NCBI GenBank assembly: GCA_002999035.1
Contig: CP027241.1
Location: 499,001 to 563,000 of the forward strand
DNA from: Lachnospiraceae bacterium oral taxon 500
Lineage (GTDB): Bacteria > Bacillota > Clostridia > Lachnospirales > Vallitaleaceae
DNA length: 64,000 nucleotides
Direction of reading: 5' to 3'
Shown here: one piece after another, positions 33,560-42,869 of the stretch
Numbering within the stretch: position 1 is the stretch's first letter
How the letters are laid out: every line of letters begins with the position of its first letter
Program-made: the position numbers and the translations under genes
Notes under the pieces: model-generated
What the model saw: only the letters and a program-made list of their open reading frames with translations
Told to the model about the DNA's origin: nothing
The model's database searches: none

Positions 33560-35194
33560 TTACTCCTGCACCGGCGGAATATCTTGCCAGCCAATCGCTA
33601 TCTCCGGCGACCGATAACGAGCCACAGTCATCCGCTGATAAGCCTCATCCCGGGCCGGATAATCCTCACGCCAGTGCGCTCCCCGGCTTTCCCGGCGCTC
33701 AAGCGCCGAGGCCAGCATGGCCTGTCCCAGCCGAATCCGGTCTGCTTCCGCCGCCGATAAGCCCTCTTCCGCCAGCCAGACCTCCGTCTGCCGAAGCGCT
33801 TCCAAAAGTCCGGCCTCGGTTCGAATCATGCCCAGTCCCGCGCTCAGCAGTTCGCCCAGCCGCCGGGCTGCTGCCGGTGAAACGCCAGCCGCCGCCATTT
33901 CTGCCGCGGTCATCTGCCTTGGCGGTGAAAAATCCGGCTCCGGCCAAGCGCCGTCCAAATTGCCAGTTATTCCGGGCAAATCAGCCAGCGCGCCGGCTGC
34001 CGCCTGCCGGCCGCCGTAAATCGCAGCCAGCAGTGAATTTCCTCCCAAGCGGTTAGCACCATGATACTGACAGGCACATTCCCCGGCGGCATAAAGTCCG
34101 GCCGTATCAGTGCGATGGCTTTTATCGACCCAAATACCGCCCATAAAAAAATGAATCCCCGGGCTGACCGCAATCGGCCAAGCCGCCGGGTCAAAAAATA
34201 AATATTCCTGAATCTGACTGCGCAAATCCGGCAGCTTAGACCGCCACACTTCCGGATTGAGAGCCGTTAGATCCAAATAAACCGGCCCCTCGCAGTCCTT
34301 CCGGGCGCAGACCTTAACCATTTCCCGGGAAATCACATCCCGCGCCGCCAAGTTCCCCAGCTCCGGATAAAGCTCCTCCATAAAGTGCCATGGCTGACCG
34401 CCGCGACGGATAAATAAACGCCCGCCCTCGCCCCGGGCTGCTTCACTGATTAACAGCCGCTTGCCGGCAATCGCCGCCGTCGTCGGGTGATACTGAATCA
34501 TTTCCAAATTACTGAAAGTAACGCCCCGGACAAACAGCCGGGCTGCCAAATTACCGGTATTATACACCGTCCCAGTTGTCTGCCCCGGGAAAAAACCGTT
34601 TAAGCCGCCGACTGCCAAAATAACCGGCCCCGGACAAAGCCAAACCTGATTGCTATAAAGATCGCGCAGCTTTACGCCAAGACAGCGCCGCGACTCTTTT
34701 TCCTCCTGAAAAGCCAAATCCAGTGCTTCATGGTGGGAATAGCGATGAATCCGGCCGGCCGCTTCCCATTTCCGGGCCTCGTCAACCAGCGCTGACATCA
34801 GCATCTTACCGGTACTGCTCCTTGCATAAGCCGTCCGCTTTTTTTTCTGGCCGCCGAAATTGCGGAGCAGCACTCGGCCATCCTCTTTTTGCAGTGGTGC
34901 GCCTAACTTTAAAAGCCAGTTCACAATCTCCGGCGCGCCCGCCGTCATGGCACGAACCGCATTCGGGTCAGCCAGGTCGCCGCCGCCGCGCATCGTATCC
35001 TGAAAATGCTCATCCGCCGTATCGCCCTCGCCCATCGTATCCAAAGCGGCATTGATACCGCCCTCGGCCAGTACCGACTGCGCCCGCTCGGACGGCTGCC
35101 GGGAAATCAAATTGCAGACGGCACCGCGCTCCGCCAGCCAAATGGCTGCCGACAGCCCTGCCAACCCCGCTCCGACAATATTGATCTGTTTCAT
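33560..35194 (-). CDS. Fumarate reductase/succinate dehydrogenase flavoprotein homologue
   Basis: A 544-aa flavoprotein without a signal peptide. FAD-binding GAGLAGLSAAIWLAE at residues 6-20, SVLAEGGINAA, substrate-site IQYHPTTAA, AARGEGGRLF, ARDVISREM and the terminal cap GANRLGGNSLL are all present. The His that binds FAD covalently in FrdA/SdhA is replaced (QSVLAEGG), as in L-aspartate oxidase, so FAD is probably non-covalent. Substrate-binding residues are retained, so it may reduce fumarate with electrons from a b-type anchor, or run backward. It is in the same direction as the flanking redox genes. Aspartate oxidase is the main alternative, but the nearby FrdB homologue argues for a reductase complex. 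Confidence 0.85.
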   Translation of the reverse strand: MKQINIVGAGLAGLSAAIWLAERGAVCNLISRQPSERAQSVLAEGGINAALDTMGEGDTADEHFQDTMRGGGDLADPNAVRAMTAGAPEIVNWLLKLGAPLQKEDGRVLLRNFGGQKKKRTAYARSSTGKMLMSALVDEARKWEAAGRIHRYSHHEALDLAFQEEKESRRCLGVKLRDLYSNQVWLCPGPVILAVGGLNGFFPGQTTGTVYNTGNLAARLFVRGVTFSNLEMIQYHPTTAAIAGKRLLISEAARGEGGRLFIRRGGQPWHFMEELYPELGNLAARDVISREMVKVCARKDCEGPVYLDLTALNPEVWRSKLPDLRSQIQEYLFFDPAAWPIAVSPGIHFFMGGIWVDKSHRTDTAGLYAAGECACQYHGANRLGGNSLLAAIYGGRQAAAGALADLPGITGNLDGAWPEPDFSPPRQMTAAEMAAAGVSPAAARRLGELLSAGLGMIRTEAGLLEALRQTEVWLAEEGLSAAEADRIRLGQAMLASALERRESRGAHWREDYPARDEAYQRMTVARYRSPEIAIGWQDIPPVQE

Positions 35195-35264
35195 CGTCCA
35201 CCTCTAAATAGCTGCGCTCAGGCAGCATCCATCATTCGACTTTACCCCTGACCGCTGTCCTCAG

Positions 35265-35804
35265 CTAAAATACATTCCAGCGCAGATAATACACCACAAA
35301 GGCAGCCGCCATAAACAGCAGCAAAACCGACAAAATAACCAGCATATCAATCAGCCAGCTGCGCAGGCCTTTGACGCCGAAAGCAATCAGCAAGGGTTTC
35401 ACATTAGTGATGATATGAACTCCGACCGCTGCCAGCAAAAAAAGCTGAACCGTCAGCCGCCCCGCCGTAAACCAATGCAGCCGGTATGCTCCGTCCCTGG
35501 TATAGCTAAATGCCGTCAAATGGCAAAACAGCAAGAGCATGACAGCCAAACCGCTGATTCTTCTTGCCCAAAAAAGCTTGTTTTCCCGCCAATAGAAAAC
35601 GCCGGTTTGCCTTTGGACTTTCAGCGTTTCCAAGGTTAATTTCAGTCCAATCAAAGTATGCACCGTAATCAGACCCACTGCCGCCCAGGATAATCCTTTC
35701 AGCGCCGTATTACCCACGCCCAGCATTTGCAGGCTGCCAAAAACGGCATGCAGCAAAAACAAAATAAAAATCAGTAATGTTAAAACCGCATTCCATTTTC
35801 TCAT
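35265..35804 (-). CDS. Putative heme b membrane anchor of the fumarate-reductase-like complex
   Basis: A 179-aa membrane protein with four clear helices (about 5-28, 38-58, 82-102, 115-175 in two parts). Each early helix has a His near the membrane: LLHAVFG, TVHTLIG, LLFCHLTAF and GVHIITN, the kind of paired His expected for heme b ligation. It lies 70 nt upstream of the flavoprotein gene and overlaps the preceding gene by 4 nt. It would connect the quinone pool to the Fe-S and flavin subunits. Sequence similarity to known SdhC/FrdC is weak, so the call rests on topology, His pattern and context. Confidence 0.6.
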   Translation of the reverse strand: MRKWNAVLTLLIFILFLLHAVFGSLQMLGVGNTALKGLSWAAVGLITVHTLIGLKLTLETLKVQRQTGVFYWRENKLFWARRISGLAVMLLLFCHLTAFSYTRDGAYRLHWFTAGRLTVQLFLLAAVGVHIITNVKPLLIAFGVKGLRSWLIDMLVILSVLLLFMAAAFVVYYLRWNVF

Positions 35805-36307
35805 CGGGGCTCCCCCTTCACCGAAAAAAATAAAATATCCGGCTGCTCAGACAGGGTTGACACTTGATAATGGTCAGCCATTTCTTTAGACATCACAATG
35901 GCATCAAATAATCCGACCTCGGCTTTGGAAATCAGGAGCAGGCCGTTTTCAGGCTTCAGCTGCATCTGGTTTTCAGGCAAACGCAGCTGATAGCGGCGCG
36001 CTAACTGCATGGCCGCAGCATCGGCCGCCGCCACCCGGCAATCGACATCACTCATGATCACCCCGGCATCGCCGTCGCTGAAAAAAAGCTGCCATTGCGA
36101 AATGGTATCCATATGTTTTTGGCGATTGAGCAAAACCACAAACTCACCTGACGGCTGCTCCGGCAGCGGCAGAGAAGCACTGGCCACAGCATCGACCTTT
36201 TCTTCCGCCTGAAACAATGCCGGAATATCAACATACATCGCCGCCGGCAGCCCCAGGATCAGAAAGAGTGCCGTTATTATGACTGCGATATGCCTGACTG
36301 CTTTCAT
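35801..36307 (-). CDS. Unknown exported or membrane-anchored protein in the reductase operon
   Basis: A 168-aa protein I do not recognise. A single N-terminal hydrophobic helix (about 7-27) anchors or exports it; the remaining 140 residues form a mixed domain with one Cys (DVDCRVAAADAAA) and no known motif. Its stop overlaps the anchor gene start by 4 nt (ATGA), so the two are co-translated and probably function together, perhaps as an outside-facing accessory of the reductase complex. The start at 36307 has GGAGGAG nearby upstream. Confidence 0.65.
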   Translation of the reverse strand: MKAVRHIAVIITALFLILGLPAAMYVDIPALFQAEEKVDAVASASLPLPEQPSGEFVVLLNRQKHMDTISQWQLFFSDGDAGVIMSDVDCRVAAADAAAMQLARRYQLRLPENQMQLKPENGLLLISKAEVGLFDAIVMSKEMADHYQVSTLSEQPDILFFSVKGEPR

Positions 36308-36381
36308 CTGCTCTCCTCCTTGAATGAAATCGGTTTCTCGTCATTCTCTCTGTGATTCTTTCCTGCCTACATTCGTAATTC

Positions 36382-36526
36382 ACTTAACTTTTCCCTGATC
36401 GAAGTGCTGCGCACTTCTGCCCGGGCGGGCGGTCTGCCATAGTCTTTTTTGGCTCTGTCCCGCTCGAAGATCGGGTGCCCTGATCGAAAGCTCCGCTTTC
36501 TGTCCGGGCGGGCAGTCTGCGTGGAT
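36382..36526. repeat. Intergenic element copy E4 (hybrid)
   Basis: Opens ACTTAACTTTTCCCTGATCG and includes the GAAGTGCTGCGCACTTC hairpin, a CCATAGTCTTTTTTGGCTC stretch identical to the left end of E1, and the module GAAAGCTCCGCTTTCTGTCCGGGCGGGCAG. It fills the gap between the FMN lipoprotein gene (stop 36527) and the next gene, and looks like one element inserted into or recombined with another. Confidence 0.7.
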
Positions 36527-36973
36527 TTACTCTTTGGCCTGGTTTAAAGCATCCTCAACCGCTTCTTGAAACTCATTATAGGAAATCGTCGCTCCGGATA
36601 TGGCGTCGACCTTCGATAAATCGCCGGTTTCCGCATACCCGGCGGCATATTTGGCGCAAGCCAGCACCGCCTTTTGCGCCTTATTGTAAAAGTCGGCATT
36701 GGCGATCTCGCCGTTTTTCTTGCCGTAGTCCTCGTCTTTAAGCGTTCCGTCGGTTTGATAGGTCAAATACTGACAGTCCGTGACCTGATTATCCTTAATC
36801 GTGACAGTGGCAACACCGTAGCCGTCGCCATTGCCGTCCTCGTCACCCTCATAGACCTGACTTTTGCCTTCATAGGTTCCGTCCTTATACTTGGCAGCCG
36901 AACCGCCGCAGGCAGTTAAACCCGCTGCCAAAACCGCCGCACAAAACAGCGCTGTATATTTCTTTTTGCTCAT
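36527..36973 (-). CDS. FMN-binding-domain lipoprotein, probable covalent flavinylation
   Basis: A 148-aa lipoprotein: lipobox LTAC (Cys22), then a single FMN-binding domain of the NqrC/RnfG/PplA family. The motif DAISGATIS near the C-terminus matches the D-x-x-S-G-A-T-x-S target of ApbE flavin transferase, with Thr129 as the expected FMN attachment site. It would carry electrons on the outer face of the membrane. No ApbE gene is in the window. It lies between the P19/FTR1 iron genes and the reductase-like genes, a natural bridge between them. AAGGAAG precedes the ATG. Confidence 0.88.
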   Translation of the reverse strand: MSKKKYTALFCAAVLAAGLTACGGSAAKYKDGTYEGKSQVYEGDEDGNGDGYGVATVTIKDNQVTDCQYLTYQTDGTLKDEDYGKKNGEIANADFYNKAQKAVLACAKYAAGYAETGDLSKVDAISGATISYNEFQEAVEDALNQAKE

Positions 36974-36992
36974 TTTTCTTCCTTTCTAAATA

Positions 36993-37163
36993 TTAACTCC
37001 ATTTCCCCATATTCGTCAAAACTGCTTTTTAGGCAGACGTTCATCCCAAAACCAAGAACATTCGTTCAGGCAGATTGCCCACCCGGCAGAAGTGCGAAGC
37101 ACTTCGATTAGGGTAGATTGCCCGCCGGACAGAAGTGTGAAGTGCTTCAATCAAGGGAAACTC
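36993..37163. repeat. Intergenic element copy E5 (degenerate)
   Basis: TTAACTCCATTTCCCCATATTC at one end and AATCAAGGGAAACT at the other, with CTTTTTAGGCAGAC and modules GAAGTGCGAAGCACTTCGATTAGGG and GAAGTGTGAAGTGCTTCAATCAAGGG between. It fills most of the gap between the ABC ATPase gene and the FMN lipoprotein gene. Confidence 0.6.
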
Positions 37164-37244
37164 CCGGGCAGAACAGGATAAGCTGCCGATTCGTGCAGAA
37201 AGCTCTTTCCTGTCCGTAAAAAGACTCTTTATTTAACAAAAAAC

Positions 37245-37922
37245 TTAATATTTGCCAAAGTTCTCATTTTGGACATCGCTCTTAATCTTGCCGTAATCCA
37301 GCGTAATTGTCCGCTGGGCCGATTCGGCCACTTCCAAATCATGCGTAACCACAATCAGCGTCGAACCCTGACTATGCAGCTGGCGAAAAATATCAAGGAC
37401 AATATTTTCATTGGCTTCATCCAAATTACCGGTCGGCTCATCCGCTAAAATCAGCTCCGCGTGATTAATCAGCGCCCGGGCAATGCAGACCCGCTGCTGT
37501 TCGCCGCCAGATAACTGACTGGGCAGATGCTTGGCCCGGTCGGCCAGCCCGACCCGTTCCAGCGCTTCCAGCGCTTCCTTTTCATCCGGCAGGGAATGAT
37601 AATACTGGGCAACCATCACATTTTCCACCGCCGTCAAATAATTAATTAAATGAAACTGCTGGAAAATCAAACCAATCTTATCGCGCCGAATCGCGGTCAG
37701 TCCCTTGGCACTTTCCTTTGAAATATCAATCCCGTCAATAAAGACCTCGCCCAGCGAAGGCTTATCCATACAGCCGATAATATTCATCAGCGTGCTTTTG
37801 CCCGAACCCGACGGCCCCATAATCGCCGTCCATTCACCTTTATTGACCGTCAGGCTGACATCGTCCAATGCTTTCAGACTGCCGTAAATCTTTGAAATAT
37901 TTTTAAGCTGCAATAAACTCAT
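37245..37922 (-). CDS. ABC transporter ATPase of the P19-type iron locus
   Basis: A 225-aa ATPase with Walker A GPSGSGKST, Q-loop FQQFHL, signature LSGGEQQR, Walker B LILADEPTGNLDE and H-loop VVTHD. It should drive the two FtsX-like permeases encoded just upstream, equivalent to the ATPase of the Campylobacter P19 locus. I start it at 37922, with GGAG 8 nt upstream; an ATG at 37946 has no site. In FtsX-type systems the ATPase often does mechanical work on extracytoplasmic partners rather than moving solute through a channel. Confidence 0.92.
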   Translation of the reverse strand: MSLLQLKNISKIYGSLKALDDVSLTVNKGEWTAIMGPSGSGKSTLMNIIGCMDKPSLGEVFIDGIDISKESAKGLTAIRRDKIGLIFQQFHLINYLTAVENVMVAQYYHSLPDEKEALEALERVGLADRAKHLPSQLSGGEQQRVCIARALINHAELILADEPTGNLDEANENIVLDIFRQLHSQGSTLIVVTHDLEVAESAQRTITLDYGKIKSDVQNENFGKY

Positions 37923-38023
37923 AATCAAATCTCCTTTTATCGCCAATCCAGCCCTTTCTCTCCGGCAATCAGCCCGATTAGCAGATGCCCGATACAGCCG
38001 TCAAACCGGCTGATAAAATGTTT

Positions 38024-39181
38024 TTACTCACCCTTTAAGACCAGCGCCGGGTCAACATCAATTGCATTTCTAACCGGCAGCAGACAGGCCAGTCCCGTAA
38101 TTACGACCGATACCGCCATCGTCACCGGCAGCAGCAGCGGCTGAAAGGTAATGGAACTGCTAAACACATTCATACTGACAAATTGGGCAAAGCCAAACCC
38201 GAAAAACGAACCCAGCAGGCCGCCGATTCCGCCGAGCAAGAGGCCTTCGCCCATAAAACCCCAGATAATATCGCTGTCAGCCGCGCCAAGCGCTTTGCGC
38301 AGACCGATTTCCTTGCGCCGCTCGGTCACTACCGCCGTCATGGTGGTCGCCACGCAAATCATCGTCAGCGCCAGCACCACCACCGTCACGATAAAGACCA
38401 GCGCCTGTAACTTGGTCAGAACAGCACTCTCGGATTGAGTAACCCGCTTGACCAGCTGCGGCGTAATGGCACTGACTTCGGCAGCAATTTTTTCTTTATA
38501 GCTTTCTAATTTATCGCGCGTGGCAGAAATGCTCAATTCCGCAATATCCAGCCGCTCCCCGCCGCCGGTAATTGCCTTTAAATCCGCCATCGCCATATAA
38601 ATATATTCTTCCTCCGAGCCGCCGGTTTCCAAAATACCGGCAACGGTCAGCCTGACCTCCGAACCGGGAGCTGCTTTTTTTTCTTTTTTATCCTCATTGG
38701 CAAAGGCCGCTACTTCAAAGGAATCACCGATTTTCAGCCCCAGCAGATTTGCCGCTTCCTTGCCGGCCAGCACCTCAGCCGGCTTTTCCGGCCAGGCCCC
38801 TTCCACATGCCAATAGGGACTGGTAATCCGAGCCCCCGCTAAATCGGTGCCGGCAGCCACTACCGGCTGTTCATGAATCTTTAACGTTTCATAGCGGTAG
38901 GGCGTTACCCCCAAAAGTTCTTTGCCCTCAATATAGGAAATGCCCTTTTCCACTGCCGCCATGCTAAATTCGTCCGTATTTTCCGCCGCCATAAAAATCA
39001 TATTAGCACCGTAGTTTCTGAATTGCGCCCCCATCTGTCGCGGCACATCATAATAAATCGTCACCAGCCCCGACAAAATCGTGGCCCCCACGGCAATCGC
39101 CAGCAGCGCTACCAGCATCCGTGACCGCCGCCTGACCAGCGAAGCGGTAATCATCTTTAAAAACATCTTTTGTTTGGTCAT
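38024..39181 (-). CDS. FtsX-like ABC permease (second of pair)
   Basis: A 385-aa permease with the MacB/FtsX layout: helix about 20-42, extracytoplasmic domain about 45-255, then three helices (about 262-290, 315-345, 355-378). ERRKEIGLRKALGAADSDII is the conserved cytoplasmic coupling loop. It follows the other permease by 53 nt and is followed by the ATPase. Tandem FtsX permeases adjoining DUF2318, P19 and FTR1 genes are the standard composition of P19 iron-uptake loci, where their exact role is unresolved. Confidence 0.9.
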   Translation of the reverse strand: MTKQKMFLKMITASLVRRRSRMLVALLAIAVGATILSGLVTIYYDVPRQMGAQFRNYGANMIFMAAENTDEFSMAAVEKGISYIEGKELLGVTPYRYETLKIHEQPVVAAGTDLAGARITSPYWHVEGAWPEKPAEVLAGKEAANLLGLKIGDSFEVAAFANEDKKEKKAAPGSEVRLTVAGILETGGSEEEYIYMAMADLKAITGGGERLDIAELSISATRDKLESYKEKIAAEVSAITPQLVKRVTQSESAVLTKLQALVFIVTVVVLALTMICVATTMTAVVTERRKEIGLRKALGAADSDIIWGFMGEGLLLGGIGGLLGSFFGFGFAQFVSMNVFSSSITFQPLLLPVTMAVSVVITGLACLLPVRNAIDVDPALVLKGE

Positions 39182-39234
39182 GTTATGCTCCCTCTAAGCC
39201 CATACCAGCTCTATCTTTCCACTTCGGCGCTTCC

Positions 39235-40527
39235 TTATCGGCCATGCAAAACCTCCGCCGGCCGAAGCCGGAGCAGCATTCGAATCGCCGGAATACTGCC
39301 GGCTAAAATAACGGTCAGCACCAAAACACCAATCAGCGGAATGACAAATAATTTCATTTCAATCGGCGACCCGAAAACGGTCTGACCAATGATTTGAGCA
39401 AAGCCGAAACCGATCAAATAGCCGACCGCCGCCCCGATCACACCGGTGACTGCAATCTCCGTCAAAAAGAGCGCCGAAATTGCGCCGTCCTTGGCTCCGA
39501 TCGCCTTTAACAGACCAATCTCGCTGCTTCGTTCCATCACACTGGCCGTTACCAGGTTGGTAATGCCCAGCGCCGAACCGGCTAAACTAAGAATCGTAAT
39601 CAGCACCATCAAAAGTTGAATCTTTTCCAAAATCGCTCCTTCCGAATCGGCTACCTGCCGCACCGGTGAAGCAACAGAATCAGTGATCACATCCTGAATC
39701 TGATAACAAATCGAACTGACATAAGCCGTACAGTACCACAGCTCATACTGCTTAATCGTCAGGGAACTCGGATCTTTGGCCGCCTTGACCGCCAACTCGT
39801 TATCCGGCGTTGTCAGCGCACTGACCTCAATACTGGTCAAATAGCCTTTTTTGTCGGCCAAGGTCTGAACCATGGCCATCGGTGCAAAAATCTGCTCCTC
39901 GGCACTGTCGCCGGAGTTAAAAATGCCCCGCACCGTCACTTCTTCCTGACCAAAGGGCGTTGACAGGCGAATGATATCGCCGCTGTGAATATTTTCCCGC
40001 TTGGCCAAAGTTTCTCCCACCATAACTGCTTTTTCGGTCTGAGCAGCGCTTTGCTCATCCAGCCACTCGCCCTCGCGCAAGTCCCACCAGGTTCTGAGAT
40101 TGCGCAAACCGGTATTTAGCGTTTCACCGGTCGGTAGTTCCAAATGATGATTAAACCAAGTGCCGACTATCGTGGCTTGCTCCCCGCTCTCCAAGGTGAC
40201 AGCCGTATCTAAAAACGGCGTAAAATCAACGATATTAAAGGCCCAGAAAATGGTTTTAATATTTCCCAGCTCCGATTCCAAGAGATACGCTCCCTTCGCC
40301 GAACCGCCTTCAATTTCATACAAATTGCTGACTACCGAAGCCGACTTGGGCACGACCATGATATTGGCGCCATAGGTTTTCAGCTCCTGATTCACTTTGT
40401 CGCCGACATCCATCATTACATTGAGCATGGCTGTTGCCAGAGATGCCCCCAAAGCAATGGTCATGGCAATCATCAGCATTTTTTTCCACTGGCGCCCGAA
40501 TGCGCCCTTTATCATTCTGAAAAACAT
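39235..40527 (-). CDS. FtsX-like ABC permease (first of pair)
   Basis: A 430-aa permease: N-terminal helix about 15-37, a large extracytoplasmic domain to about residue 300, and three C-terminal helices. MERSSEIGLLKAIGAKDGAI is the coupling loop. A Trp-rich stretch LRTWWDLREGEWL and Cys residues in the outer domain (LWYCTAYVSSICYQ) may contact a partner. It begins 9 nt after the DUF2318 gene ends, so the two are co-transcribed and probably physically linked. Confidence 0.9.
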   Translation of the reverse strand: MFFRMIKGAFGRQWKKMLMIAMTIALGASLATAMLNVMMDVGDKVNQELKTYGANIMVVPKSASVVSNLYEIEGGSAKGAYLLESELGNIKTIFWAFNIVDFTPFLDTAVTLESGEQATIVGTWFNHHLELPTGETLNTGLRNLRTWWDLREGEWLDEQSAAQTEKAVMVGETLAKRENIHSGDIIRLSTPFGQEEVTVRGIFNSGDSAEEQIFAPMAMVQTLADKKGYLTSIEVSALTTPDNELAVKAAKDPSSLTIKQYELWYCTAYVSSICYQIQDVITDSVASPVRQVADSEGAILEKIQLLMVLITILSLAGSALGITNLVTASVMERSSEIGLLKAIGAKDGAISALFLTEIAVTGVIGAAVGYLIGFGFAQIIGQTVFGSPIEMKLFVIPLIGVLVLTVILAGSIPAIRMLLRLRPAEVLHGR

Positions 40528-40536
40528 TCTATGTCC

Positions 40537-41802
40537 TCATTTCTTAAAGGTCTTTTCATGCTTAATCAAGGTTTCAATCGGCACGATAATATAGCCGTCG
40601 GAAATACTGTAGTCAATCACAATCGGATTGCAGCCGCCTTTAAAACCGATGGTATTGATGTTCATAACCACATCACACAAATTACAGACGACTTGGCCAT
40701 TGCGTTCATAATAGCCGGTTTCGCCGCAAATATCACAAGCGTCCAGCCCAATGCCGTAAGCGGATGAGTTCGGCTTTTTAATTACAATAAAACGAATCGC
40801 CACCCCGTTTTCCGTCGTATAGGCAAAGCGGTGGAGCCTCCCGTCCTCCACCTGAGTCAAAGAAATATACATATTATTATCCCGCTGTTCACATTCCTCA
40901 ATCGGGGAAAGCGCCACTACCTTATTATCCCACATCCGGAAAAAAGTCAGCGTCAGAATCACCAGCGCAAAGCAAAGCGTCAGCGTAGTGGACCAGCGCC
41001 GGATATTCAGCCATTTGGCTCGAATTTTGCGATGCTCGGCCGGATTGGTATAAGGCTCCTGCACGCTGAAGCTCCGCAGCCATAAAAGCAGCGGTACCAC
41101 AAAAGCAACGGCCATCACCGCATAAAGGAACCAATCACTTAAATTGGCCGTATATCTGGCCAGCAGAAAAAACACCCGCCCCTTAATCAGCCTTTTCGCA
41201 TGCAGCACCTGCACCGCTTTGCCGATCTGCTGAAAACCGTTGATAAACAAGGCTATATTTAAGAGCCTAGCCATCAGCCGAAACTCCAGCCGCTTGACCG
41301 TATGCCCGGCCGCCAGTGCCGCGATGAGCGACAGCACCAGTCCTAAAAAATAGCCAATCAGCCGGTAAAAAAAGGCGGTGGACAAAACAGATTCACCGTT
41401 CAGATTAAAATTAAAGGGATATGCCAAAACCTCCGGCAACGCGTAAAAGACCAGGCAAAAAGTCCAGACCGAAGCCAGCACCGGCGTCAGCCATTCACCC
41501 GCTATCCCCATTTTTTGCCGTATTTTTCGGCTGCCGAAAATATAATAAAGCAGCAACGCAACCGTAGAAACAGCAAATATACGGACATTCCACATACCGG
41601 CTCCGCCGGTGTTATCAATCACTTTTGTTGTATTTTTTAATATTGCCCGGATAATCGCTGCGAGGAGCCCTGCTCCGGCTCCGAGCGTGACAATACGCCG
41701 CCCCTTTTGCTTAAACTCGGCAAAAATATAGGCATAAAGCAGCCCCAGCAAAATCGCCGGCAGAGCGGTATTTTCTGTAACTAAGATTAAATATTTCAGC
41801 AT
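40537..41802 (-). CDS. DUF2318 membrane protein of P19-type iron uptake
   Basis: A 421-aa protein with about nine membrane helices over residues 1-280 and a C-terminal extracytoplasmic domain carrying CDICGETGYYERNGQVVCNLC, a four-Cys cluster typical of DUF2318 and probably metal-binding. This is the counterpart of Cj1660 in the Campylobacter P19 locus. I start it at 41802 because GGGAG lies 8 nt upstream and MLKYLILVTENTALPA is the conserved beginning; the frame extends to 41844 without support. Its likely job is electron or iron transfer between P19 and the permease. Confidence 0.9.
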   Translation of the reverse strand: MLKYLILVTENTALPAILLGLLYAYIFAEFKQKGRRIVTLGAGAGLLAAIIRAILKNTTKVIDNTGGAGMWNVRIFAVSTVALLLYYIFGSRKIRQKMGIAGEWLTPVLASVWTFCLVFYALPEVLAYPFNFNLNGESVLSTAFFYRLIGYFLGLVLSLIAALAAGHTVKRLEFRLMARLLNIALFINGFQQIGKAVQVLHAKRLIKGRVFFLLARYTANLSDWFLYAVMAVAFVVPLLLWLRSFSVQEPYTNPAEHRKIRAKWLNIRRWSTTLTLCFALVILTLTFFRMWDNKVVALSPIEECEQRDNNMYISLTQVEDGRLHRFAYTTENGVAIRFIVIKKPNSSAYGIGLDACDICGETGYYERNGQVVCNLCDVVMNINTIGFKGGCNPIVIDYSISDGYIIVPIETLIKHEKTFKK

Positions 41803-42206
41803 ATTGCCAACTCCCGTCTTCTGATTACAGCCCCTATTCGTCATCCGTTTTCAACAAATGGCTTGTCTGAACTGCAACATTTTTTATTAACTCAACTTTC
41901 CCCATCCCTTCAAAGCCGGCTTTTCCGGCAATGCAAACCCGAAAAGTACCGGTTCCTCTCAGGGAAAACGAAATATCCATATTCCGTACAGATATATATG
42001 ACGCCTGTAATACTCAGAATCAAAAACCGCTGTCAGAGCCGTTTTCTTTCTTCCGGGCATTACACACAGCATATCATGTTTTTTAACACGACAAGCCAAT
42101 GCCGCCAAACGGCACTGGCTTATCTTCTTATCGGCCGGCTTGCAGCCGACCTCCTCAACCAATTAACCTTTGCCCGCGATAGGACGATCTCGCCAAGCTC
42201 CGGTTT
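41803..42206. other. 404-nt gap with degenerate repeat and a strand-specific hairpin
   Basis: Contains ACTCAACTTTCCCCAT at 41890 with weak further likeness to the E-family (to about 41966), and a 12-bp hairpin at 42093-42121. On the minus strand the hairpin pairs fully (one G-U), while the plus strand has an A-C mismatch, so it acts as RNA on the minus strand, about 85 nt after the P19 stop. No T-tract follows; it may stabilise the P19 message. No gene is visible. Confidence 0.5.
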
Positions 42207-42869
42207 TTACCACTCTTGCGGAGTATATTCCCAGCCCTCATGCGTAATTTGCAGATTGCCGTCTTTGAAATAGTCGTCAAACGAACCTCCCGGGCCGGTT
42301 TCGGCATCGGTGTGCAGCAAATATCCGTTTTCTTCCGGATTGTGGAAAGTAAAGGTGACAGCATAGGTATCTGCCTTATCCAGCTTAATGTTAGCACCGT
42401 AGTGCGGGCCATCGGAAGCACTCATAACCATGAAAGTACCTTCGGCAGCAACATCACCCTTGCCGTTATCGCCGACAACCTTGTAATCAACGGTCAGATA
42501 CGGCACCCAATCGCCCAAGCCGTAGCCCAGCTTATTTTCGAGCGCTTTGATATCACATTCCAAATGAATGTTAAAGCCTTCGATATTTTCGTTACCGTTA
42601 GACATCGGCACCGGTTGGAAATAAACAGCCGATACGCTCATAAAACCAACTTCTTCGTCTTCAAAAATCGGATATTCGGTAAATCCGGCTTCATTACCGG
42701 TAGCAGCCTGATCGGTTTCTACCTTGGCAGTATTTTCCTTGGTATCTTCTTTTGTCTGCTCGGTTTGTTGCCCTTTTTCCGGTTCCTTCGGCTGTTCCGT
42801 AGTCTTACCGCAGCCGGCCAGCGCCAGAACCATTGCCAGCGCTAAAAGCATTGCACCATATTTTTTCAT
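42207..42869 (-). CDS. P19/Tp34-family iron-uptake lipoprotein
   Basis: A 220-aa lipoprotein: lipobox LAGC (Cys20), a Glu/Lys/Thr-rich linker and a P19/Tp34 domain (about 64-215). Metal-site residues are present: His102 in FNIHLECD, Met149 and His156 seven residues apart in VMSASDGPHYG, and His176 in FTFHNPE, as for the copper/iron site of Campylobacter P19. In Gram-negatives P19 is periplasmic; here it is a lipid-anchored surface protein. It delivers iron to FTR1, encoded upstream. Start at 42869, with AAGGAG 9 nt upstream. Confidence 0.93.
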   Translation of the reverse strand: MKKYGAMLLALAMVLALAGCGKTTEQPKEPEKGQQTEQTKEDTKENTAKVETDQAATGNEAGFTEYPIFEDEEVGFMSVSAVYFQPVPMSNGNENIEGFNIHLECDIKALENKLGYGLGDWVPYLTVDYKVVGDNGKGDVAAEGTFMVMSASDGPHYGANIKLDKADTYAVTFTFHNPEENGYLLHTDAETGPGGSFDDYFKDGNLQITHEGWEYTPQEW

